Shown in pieces: positions 6,275-11,321 of a DNA stretch of 11,321 nt. The DNA comes from CAZIRO01 sp964541595. GTDB taxonomy: Bacteria > Acidobacteriota > HRBIN11. The stretch covers positions 1 to 11,321 of the forward strand of contig CAZIRO010000089.1 in NCBI GenBank assembly GCA_964541595.1, in the 5' to 3' direction. The notes beneath the pieces were generated by a model. It was not told the origin of the DNA. It saw only the letters and a program-made list of their open reading frames with translations, and did no database searches. Each line of letters begins with the position of its first letter. Position 1 is the first letter of the stretch. Both the position numbers and the translations under genes were made by a program.

Positions 6275-8080
6275 TCACCACCGAATCCCCAATCCTGCCG
6301 CTTCTTCTGTAGCGAGCAGTTCCCGTACGAGTTGAATCACCTGCGGTAACACTTCGGTCATCTGCGTTGCACCACGGATGATCTCCTGCCGCAACCTGCG
6401 GTAGTGTCGACTGCGCAGCAGATGCACCGCGTCCTGAAACTCTTCCGGGGTGGGATGCAGGTCCTCGCGCATTAGCGTGTGTATCCAATCCCGTTCCGGT
6501 GGATCGGGAAACGTTTCCAGGAGATCGGCCCAGGTGACCGACTGCGTGCGGTACCAGGTATCGTAGAGAAACCGTAAAATCTGGCGACTCTCCGCACTGT
6601 CCAGGATCGACTCGCCCACGTCACGCATGAGCTCTTCAAAACGTTCCGGATGTTCGATCAGGGTTGCGATGATCCATTTTTCATACGGGGGCAACAGCCG
6701 TGTTTCTACCGTCGCTTCAACGGGTTCGGGCGGAGTCGCAACCGATTTGCGATTCCGGCGGATCCAGCGCAGAAAATCGGCGTACAGTTGTTTCGGCGGA
6801 TCGATCCGCAGTGCCTGTCCCAGTTGTAGCGTGGCAAGGTACTGCATCGTACGATCGGGAAGCGCTGCGATCTGTTGAAACACCCCATACAGGTGTTTTC
6901 GCTCGGACAATGCCTGCAACGCAACCGGTACGAGGGTCTCCCTGCGAAGGTCCGCAAAGATTTCCAGCCCGCGCACGCGTGCGCCCAGATAGACCAGCAT
7001 GAAGTCCACCCATTCCAGTGCCTGATCGATCGCGCGTCGCATGGTTGCAACATCCGCCTGTTCGAAGACATCTGCGGGGTCCTTGCCGACCGGGACGACG
7101 ACGAATCGGGGCCAGAACCCACCTCGAAACAGACTGCCGAGTATAGACCACGCGGCGTTCAAACCGGCTTCATCGCGGTCCAGACACACGTATACAGTTT
7201 CCACATGCCGACGCAGCCACTGGATATGCGGATCGGTCAGCGCGGTACCCATGATCGCCAGGGTGTGCGTCCAGCCGTGCAGTGCCATCAAAACGGCATC
7301 GAAATATCCTTCGACGAGAAATACGGTCCGATGCTGCCGAATCGCCGGCGCGGCCCATCGGAGGCCGAAAAATGCAGCCGATTTCCGAAAGATCGGTGAA
7401 TCCTGACTGTTCAGGTATTTTGGCGTGGCATCGCCCAGGGCACGGCCGGCGAGTGCGATCACGCGGCCGGCGGCATCGTGGATGGGCAGGATCAAGCGAT
7501 CGCGAAAGAGGTCCCGAAACGTGCCGTCATGTTCAAAAAACAGTCCACACTGGGGAATCACCCAGTTCGGGACCTGACCGGACTGCATGGCTCGCAAGAG
7601 TGCGTCGCCATCCGACGGTGCATACCCGAATCCGAAATCCGTCCAGCGATCTTCGGGGATTCCCCGGGACAACAAATATGCACGTGCGTGTGCGGCTGCA
7701 GGTGTGAACAACTGTTCCTGATAATACCGATGCGCCAGCGCGAGCGCATCGATCAGGGTCACGACGCGTTGTTCCGTTTGTGGCAGCAGTTCCCGCGGGG
7801 GCGCGGGCAGGCCGAACCGGTCCTGCAACAGGCGGATGGCACCTGCGAAATCCAGATGCTCGACCACCTGCAGGAACCAGATTACATCCCCGCCCTGACG
7901 ACATCCGAAACAGTAACACGATCCGGTGTCCGGAAAGACGTAAAAACTCGGCGTACGTTCCGGATGCATTGGACAGAGCCCCGCCCATCGACGGCCCACA
8001 CGTCGAAGGCGGGTATACACACCGAAGACATCCACGGGATCGATATGTTCCTGGATCCACGCCTGCCACTTTCGTCGCAT
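6275..8080 (-). CDS. dnaG: DNA primase DnaG
   Basis: Synthesises RNA primers for DNA replication. It is 601 residues, the usual length. The N-terminal CHC2 zinc-binding domain shows C36-x2-H39 (LCPMHPERTPSF) and C57-x2-C60 (CYCFGCRQGGDVIWFL). The catalytic core follows, with KYLNSQDSPIFRKS at about 221-234. The TOPRIM domain has the metal-binding acidic residues E257 (VFLVEGYFDAVLM), D301 and D303 (VCLDRDEAG). A C-terminal helicase-interaction-type domain starts near 460 (LLPPYEKWIIATLIEHPERF). The ATG at 8080 is preceded by AGGTGGG at short spacing. The leader upstream is made of the heptamer repeat and runs into the N gap. A peptidase-like gene follows on the same strand after array A. The usual neighbours rpoD and rpsU are absent. 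All key residues are intact. Confidence 0.97.
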   Translation of the reverse strand: MRRKWQAWIQEHIDPVDVFGVYTRLRRVGRRWAGLCPMHPERTPSFYVFPDTGSCYCFGCRQGGDVIWFLQVVEHLDFAGAIRLLQDRFGLPAPPRELLPQTEQRVVTLIDALALAHRYYQEQLFTPAAAHARAYLLSRGIPEDRWTDFGFGYAPSDGDALLRAMQSGQVPNWVIPQCGLFFEHDGTFRDLFRDRLILPIHDAAGRVIALAGRALGDATPKYLNSQDSPIFRKSAAFFGLRWAAPAIRQHRTVFLVEGYFDAVLMALHGWTHTLAIMGTALTDPHIQWLRRHVETVYVCLDRDEAGLNAAWSILGSLFRGGFWPRFVVVPVGKDPADVFEQADVATMRRAIDQALEWVDFMLVYLGARVRGLEIFADLRRETLVPVALQALSERKHLYGVFQQIAALPDRTMQYLATLQLGQALRIDPPKQLYADFLRWIRRNRKSVATPPEPVEATVETRLLPPYEKWIIATLIEHPERFEELMRDVGESILDSAESRQILRFLYDTWYRTQSVTWADLLETFPDPPERDWIHTLMREDLHPTPEEFQDAVHLLRSRHYRRLRQEIIRGATQMTEVLPQVIQLVRELLATEEAAGLGIRW

Positions 8081-8112
8081 GATCCCACCTGTTGGGTGTC
8101 AGGTGTCGGGTC
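8058..8112. repeat. Left copy of exact 55-bp duplication at the scaffold gap
   Basis: These 55 bases, covering the first codons of dnaG, its ribosome site and the first two and a half heptamers, are repeated without a mismatch at 8213-8267. The copy ends exactly where the Ns begin. This is most simply the end of one contig overlapping the start of the next. Confidence 0.95.
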
Positions 8113-8212
8113 NNNNNNNNNNNNNNNNNNNNNNNNNNNNNNNNNNNNNNNNNNNNNNNNNNNNNNNNNNNNNNNNNNNNNNNNNNNNNNNNNNNNNNNN
8201 NNNNNNNNNNNN
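8113..8212. other. Assembly gap of exactly 100 N
   Basis: A run of 100 unknown bases inserted by a scaffolder, at a heptamer array. The fixed length of 100 and the 55-bp identical flanks indicate a placeholder rather than a measured gap. The real distance may be zero or negative (one copy only), or may contain extra heptamers. Confidence 0.98.
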
Positions 8213-8267
8213 CACGCCTGCCACTTTCGTCGCATGATCCCACCTGTTGGGTGTCAGGTGTCGGGTC
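8213..8267. repeat. Right copy of exact 55-bp duplication at the scaffold gap
   Basis: Identical to 8058-8112 and beginning at the first base after the Ns. It repeats the dnaG start (MRRKWQA) on the - strand, but this is not a second gene: the frame runs straight into the gap. Confidence 0.95.
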
Positions 8268-8290
8268 CCAGGTGTCAGGTGTCAGGCGTT
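8249..8290 (-). repeat. Heptamer tandem array C (6 units, reverse orientation)
   Basis: Six 7-bp units read on the - strand as 0-1-1-3-1-1 (codes as for array A), from 8290 down to 8249. The unit nearest the core is AACGCCT. The copy left of the gap (8094-8112) is the same array duplicated by the assembly. Read in the dnaG direction, the array leads into the dnaG ribosome site. Confidence 0.9.
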
Positions 8291-8423
8291 TTGTAGTTGT
8301 GGCCGCCGTACCAGAGTGGCCATTGAATGGCACGTCGGTGCCCATCAGGGGCCACAGCGATGTCTGAGTTTCTATCATGATCGGGCGATTTCCAATCGGT
8401 CACCCCACAAGACGCCTGACACC
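8278..8423. repeat. Inverted repeat joining arrays C and D around a ~112-bp core
   Basis: The 17 bases at 8278-8294 are the reverse complement of 8407-8423 with one mismatch. Beyond these, heptamer arrays continue outward in opposite orientation on both sides (8249-8290 and 8411-8501). The whole forms a palindromic element of about 250 bp with a unique centre. Confidence 0.85.
8316..8355. other. Long imperfect hairpin in the core between arrays C and D
   Basis: GTGGCC (8316-8321) pairs with GGCCAC (8350-8355), and inside it GGCAC (8329-8333) pairs with GTGCC (8338-8342) around a GTCG loop. The two 7-base strands between them can form three more pairs. It could be a structured RNA, a recombination or protein-binding site, or a terminator without T-run. 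No coding frame is convincing here. Confidence 0.55.
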
Positions 8424-8501
8424 GGACACCCGACACCTGGGACCTGGCACCTGAGACCCGACACCTGACACCTGGGACCTGAGACCCGACAACTGACACC
8501 T
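8411..8501 (+). repeat. Heptamer tandem array D (13 units)
   Basis: Thirteen 7-bp units in unbroken register, order 0-0-1-1-3-5-2-1-1-3-2-0-1 with the codes of array A. The first unit GACGCCT mirrors the AACGCCT unit bordering the core in array C. The 120 bp from here to the ABC gene (8502-8621) contain no convincing promoter or gene. I see a repeated CAGGGTGT (8553-8560 and 8596-8603) and a small CACCC/GGGTG hairpin. Confidence 0.95.
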
Positions 8502-8621
8502 ATCATATCACATCTCCCGAAACCGCGTACAGACGCGCCGTGAGTGGCCGAACAGGGTGTCTATTGATAAATTGTTCACTGAACCGCACCCCTGGCAGGG
8601 TGTATCAAGAGGATGCCGGAA

Positions 8622-9383
8622 ATGGTCGATCGGCAGCCGGTGATTCGTGCGGTGGGCCTGTCAAAACGGTACATCAGCGGGCGTACGGTGATCGATGCCG
8701 TGCGTGGGGTCGATCTGACCGTCTATCCGGGTGAACTCGTATACATCGTCGGACCATCGGGCAGCGGAAAGACGACCCTGCTGTCCATGCTCGGATGTAT
8801 CTTGCAACCCACGGCCGGTGAATTATACATTGATGGTCAGAAAGTGGAACCCTGGGACGAACGTCGGTTGCCCTATCTGCGCCGTCGATATATTGGGTTC
8901 ATCTTCCAGCAATTCAATCTGTTTCGCGCATTGACCGCGCTGGAAAACGTCATGGTCGCCCTGGCACTGCGCGGGATCCGGGGCACGGCGGCGCGTCGAC
9001 AGGCGCTGGTACTGTTAACCGAAATCGGACTTCGGGAACGCGCGCATTTCTATCCGAAAGACCTCAGCGGTGGCGAACAACAGCGTGTGGCCATTGCCCG
9101 GGCCCTCGCCGGGGACCCGAAGATCTTGCTCGCGGACGAGCCTACCGGAAACTTGGACTCGGCCACCGGCCGGCGCATTATGGAATACGTTGCAAGACTG
9201 ACGCGTGAACGGCAGATGGCCACCGTCGTGGTCACACACGATCACCGGATCCTCGACCTGGGGAACCGCATTTTCAGAATGGAGGACGGATGTTTACAGG
9301 AAACCGATCGCGTGTCCTTGCCGTTATCGGTATCGGCTTCGGATCCCTCATCGTCCTTGCCGGGTATGGACTATACCGCATGA
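8622..9383 (+). CDS. ABC transporter ATP-binding protein, MacB/LolD type
   Basis: ATPase subunit of a MacB/LolD/FtsE-like ABC system. Counting from ATG 8622 (253 residues): Walker A GPSGSGKTT at about 44-52, Q-loop FQQFNLF near 96-102, signature LSGGEQQRV at about 148-156, Walker B ILLADEPTGNLD at about 168-179, H-loop VVVTHDH near 206. The phrase DEPTGNLDS is typical of this subfamily. ATG 8622 is preferred because AAGAGG (8607-8612) lies nine bases upstream; the ATG at 8613 touches that site. The usual protein ends just after FRMEDG, but here the frame continues for about 31 Ser/Pro-rich residues across the start of the next gene, with a 94-bp overlap. No permease gene is adjacent, so its membrane partner is either encoded elsewhere or lost. 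Substrate unknown; export of peptides, drugs or lipoproteins is typical for the family. Confidence 0.93.
   Translation: MVDRQPVIRAVGLSKRYISGRTVIDAVRGVDLTVYPGELVYIVGPSGSGKTTLLSMLGCILQPTAGELYIDGQKVEPWDERRLPYLRRRYIGFIFQQFNLFRALTALENVMVALALRGIRGTAARRQALVLLTEIGLRERAHFYPKDLSGGEQQRVAIARALAGDPKILLADEPTGNLDSATGRRIMEYVARLTRERQMATVVVTHDHRILDLGNRIFRMEDGCLQETDRVSLPLSVSASDPSSSLPGMDYTA
9281..9285 (+). promoter_or_regulatory. Ribosome binding site that sets the hlyD-like start inside the ABC gene
   Basis: GGAGG four bases before ATG 9290. It decides between this start and ATG 9380, which forms an ATGA overlap with the ABC stop. Only the 9290 start gives the adaptor its N-terminal membrane helix. Confidence 0.6.
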
Positions 9384-10513
9384 ATCACGACAGTCATGTG
9401 TACACCCTGACGGTGCGTCCGATTACGGACGCAGTTCAGGGGATCGGCGTGGTTCAGGCAGACCGGGAGATCGATGTGTATCCGGAAGTCGCGGGTACCG
9501 TTGCCCGTGTGCACGTTAAAGAAGGCGACCGGTTCCATGCGGGAGATTTGCTGATTGAAATCGACAATCCGGTGTATCATGTGCAACTTTCCATGGCCGA
9601 AGCCGAACTGCGCGAAGCCCGGGCCTATCTGGAAGAACTCGAACGGGGGACGCGTCCGGAAACGCTGCAGCGATTGCAGGCCGAACGGGACGCTGCACGT
9701 GCTGCATACACACTGGCTGAACGGGAGTATCAACGTGTAGTCCGATTATACCGTGAAGGCGTGGTGTCCCAGCAGGCGCTGGACAACGCTCGTGCCCGAA
9801 GGGATGAAGCGCGGCAGCGACTGGAAGCAGCGGAGGCCGCATACGCAGAAGCGCACCACGGCCCCCGTAAAGAAGAGATTGAACGTGCCCGCGCACGGGT
9901 TGCCCGTGCACACGCGAGTGTTACCTACTGGCAGACCCTGTTGGATAAAACCCGTATCCGTGCGCCATGGGATGGGATCGTGTTGAATGTATGGACCCAT
10001 CCGGGAGACGTCGTTCATCCGCAGGTGCCGCGACCGCTGTTGCGGATTGCCGATCTGAATCGGTACCCTGAAATCGAAGTGGACTATATTGACGCGTTCC
10101 GTGTGCGAGCGGGACAGCGCGTGATCTTCTGGCCGGAAAACCAGCCGGAACGTCAGCGAACTGGCGTGGTGGAACAGTTGTACGCATACTATGGAAAAAA
10201 ACGTGTTTTCCGCGACCAGCCCGCTGAAATGATCGATCGGAAAGTGCGTATCGTTCGGGTTCGCCCGGATCGGCCGCTGGACTGGAACATCGGTTTAACC
10301 CTGGAAGCCCGGATCATCACGTTTCAGGGTCGTGCGCTTGCGATCCCACGGGAGTGGGTTCGGAATGCGTACGGTCGATACTTTGTATGGCGGCGACGCG
10401 GTACGCATGAGGAAAAGGTCGAAATCCATCCGACGTATACGGGCACGTTCTGGATCGTTGTTCCCGGAACGGTACTGCGTCCCGGGGATACACTCGTACG
10501 ACCTGACACCTGA
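9290..10513 (+). CDS. HlyD/MacA-family periplasmic adaptor (membrane fusion protein)
   Basis: A 407-residue adaptor expected to link an inner-membrane ABC transporter to an outer-membrane channel. Order of parts: N-terminal anchor helix (about 9-29, VLAVIGIGFGSLIVLAGYGL), first lipoyl half (60-92, IDVYPEVAGTVARVHVKEGD), an Arg/Glu/Ala-rich coiled-coil hairpin (about 100-218, with REGVVSQQALDNA near the tip-return), second lipoyl half (220-256, KTRIRAPWDGIVLNVWTHPGD) and beta-barrel domains to the end. Start ATG 9290 is supported by GGAGG and by the anchor helix. It lies 94 bp inside the ABC ATPase gene, showing tight coupling. Its last residues RPDT and the stop codon come from heptamer array E, so the original 3' end may have been replaced. 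The missing permease leaves the export system incomplete at this locus. Confidence 0.92.
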   Translation: MFTGNRSRVLAVIGIGFGSLIVLAGYGLYRMNHDSHVYTLTVRPITDAVQGIGVVQADREIDVYPEVAGTVARVHVKEGDRFHAGDLLIEIDNPVYHVQLSMAEAELREARAYLEELERGTRPETLQRLQAERDAARAAYTLAEREYQRVVRLYREGVVSQQALDNARARRDEARQRLEAAEAAYAEAHHGPRKEEIERARARVARAHASVTYWQTLLDKTRIRAPWDGIVLNVWTHPGDVVHPQVPRPLLRIADLNRYPEIEVDYIDAFRVRAGQRVIFWPENQPERQRTGVVEQLYAYYGKKRVFRDQPAEMIDRKVRIVRVRPDRPLDWNIGLTLEARIITFQGRALAIPREWVRNAYGRYFVWRRRGTHEEKVEIHPTYTGTFWIVVPGTVLRPGDTLVRPDT

Positions 10514-10560
10514 TACCTGAGACCCGACACCTGACACCTGATACCTGAGACCTGAGACCT
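10505..10560 (+). repeat. Heptamer tandem array E (8 units) between hlyD-like gene and ribD
   Basis: Eight perfect 7-bp units in the order 1-4-2-1-1-4-2-2, where 4=GATACCT and the other codes are as for array A. A degenerate unit (ACGACCT, 10498-10504) precedes them inside the hlyD frame. The hlyD stop TGA at 10511-10513 spans units one and two. The last unit ends 3 bases before the ribD ATG, so the array forms the whole leader. Confidence 0.95.
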
Positions 10561-10563
10561 AAA

Positions 10564-11321
10564 ATGGATACCTACTGGATGTGCTGGGCGGTTCGGTTGG
10601 CCCGGCAGGGGCTCGGATATACGGCGCCAAATCCTCCGGTCGGTGCCGTAGTCGTGCACAACGGCCGGTGTGTGGGACAGGGATACCATTTCCAGGCAGG
10701 GACGCCCCATGCGGAAGTCTGGGCGCTGGAGCAGGCCGGCGCGCAAGCACGTGATGCGACCCTGTACGTCACACTGGAACCCTGTTGCCACCACGGTCGA
10801 ACGCCACCGTGTACGGAACAGATCATTGCAGCGGGTATCCGACGGGTGGTCATCGGCAGCATCGATCCGAATCCGAAAGTGCACGGCCGCGGTGTCCAGA
10901 CGCTGCGTGCAGCCGGTCTGACGGTCGATATCGGCGTATGCGCGCATCTGACCGATCGTCTGATCGATGGGTTTGCCACATGGGTCACTGACCGGCGGCC
11001 TTATGTTATTCTGAAAGCGGGCATCACGGCGGACGGGCGTATCGGACGGCCCGAACAGGGGCGTGTATGGATCACCTCTCCGGAAGCCCGGCACTGGGTT
11101 CACCACCTGCGGGCGTCATGTGATGCCATTCTGATCGGGCCACGGACCGCTCTACTGGATCAGCCGGACCTGTCCCCGCGCGTGGGATTGTTGCACGCGT
11201 CCAAACCCTACATTCGGGTGATCCTGGACCCCATGGCCACGATTCCGGACGATCACCCGGTACTGCACCACGCGCGCTGGTCGACGCGCGTGTATACGCT
11301 TGAATCTGCATATGCTGCACC
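10564..11321 (+). CDS. ribD: Riboflavin biosynthesis deaminase/reductase RibD, 3'-truncated by window
   Basis: Catalyses deamination and then side-chain reduction of the pyrimidine intermediate in riboflavin synthesis. The frame is open from ATG 10564 to the window end: 252 residues of an expected 350-380. The N-terminal cytidine-deaminase-like domain shows APNPPVGAVVV (21-31), the zinc ligand and catalytic Glu in H49-A-E51, and C74/C83 in EPCCHHGRTPPC. The reductase domain begins near 147 (PYVILKAGITADGRIG), followed by VWITSPEARHWVHHLRASCDAILIGPRTALLDQPDL (motif spread over about 169-203, the usual substrate and NADPH region). Array E abuts the gene and there is no recognisable ribosome binding site before the ATG. 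No FMN riboswitch is visible upstream. Further rib genes would be expected beyond the window. Confidence 0.96.
   Translation, partial: MDTYWMCWAVRLARQGLGYTAPNPPVGAVVVHNGRCVGQGYHFQAGTPHAEVWALEQAGAQARDATLYVTLEPCCHHGRTPPCTEQIIAAGIRRVVIGSIDPNPKVHGRGVQTLRAAGLTVDIGVCAHLTDRLIDGFATWVTDRRPYVILKAGITADGRIGRPEQGRVWITSPEARHWVHHLRASCDAILIGPRTALLDQPDLSPRVGLLHASKPYIRVILDPMATIPDDHPVLHHARWSTRVYTLESAYAA

Noticed and set aside
8213..8235. Second partial dnaG copy (MRRKWQA) right of the gap
   Set aside because: It is part of the exact 55-bp contig-end overlap and runs into Ns, so it is an assembly duplicate, not a pseudogene.
7478..8378. Long open frames on both strands spanning the N gap
   Set aside because: They are shadows of dnaG joined through unknown bases and heptamers; the frame across the Ns is meaningless.
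8371..8405. tRNA-like fragment in the intergenic core
   Set aside because: A small CGATT/AATCG stem is present but there is no T-loop consensus, acceptor stem or cloverleaf.
8249..8501. Replication origin iterons near dnaG
   Set aside because: No DnaA boxes, no AT-rich unwinding region, and the 7-bp unit is too short for typical iterons.
8502..8612. Sigma-70 promoter for the ABC gene (TTGATA at 8564 or TTGTTC at 8572)
   Set aside because: No matching -10 box lies 16-18 bp downstream of either hexamer; the evidence is too weak to annotate.

Overview
The window looks like a piece of an uncultured bacterial genome assembled from short reads. It carries bacterial-type complex I, F-type ATP synthase, DnaG primase and RibD, has a moderately high GC content, and contains a scaffold gap of exactly 100 N. 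The phylum cannot be assigned safely from the sequence alone. An ABC ATPase next to a HlyD-type adaptor suggests a two-membrane cell envelope, but this is inference.

Left part (1-3078, + strand): the 3' part of nuoM (complex I antiporter-like subunit) runs with an 11-bp overlap into a membrane-sector (Fo) cluster: atpZ-like, atpI-like, atpB (subunit a) and atpE (subunit c). No nuoN follows nuoM. No atpF or F1 gene is present, so the ATP synthase genes are split over at least two loci. A GC-rich hairpin follows atpE. The c subunit has a Gln/Glu/Ser/Tyr set like that of Na+-binding rings and lacks every glycine of the usual helix-1 packing motif.

Middle (3223-8080): a membrane-anchored sulfatase/alkaline-phosphatase-superfamily hydrolase on + faces two genes on -. 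These are dnaG (primase, upstream) and a Trp-rich protein that looks like an M3-type peptidase whose zinc site has been replaced.

Right part (8081-11321, + strand): a gene-free stretch with the N gap is followed by an ABC ATPase and a HlyD-family adaptor that overlap by 94 bp, with no permease gene. The 5' part of ribD, cut by the window end, comes last.

The most striking feature is a family of strictly 7-bp-phased tandem arrays (consensus GRNACCY) at three gene boundaries: between dnaG and the peptidase-like gene, between dnaG and the ABC gene, and between hlyD and ribD. In the second location two arrays point in opposite directions around a core of about 110 bp containing a long hairpin. 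The third array supplies the stop codon of hlyD and runs to 3 bp before the ribD ATG. The N gap is bordered by an exact 55-bp duplication and is most likely an assembly artefact caused by these repeats.
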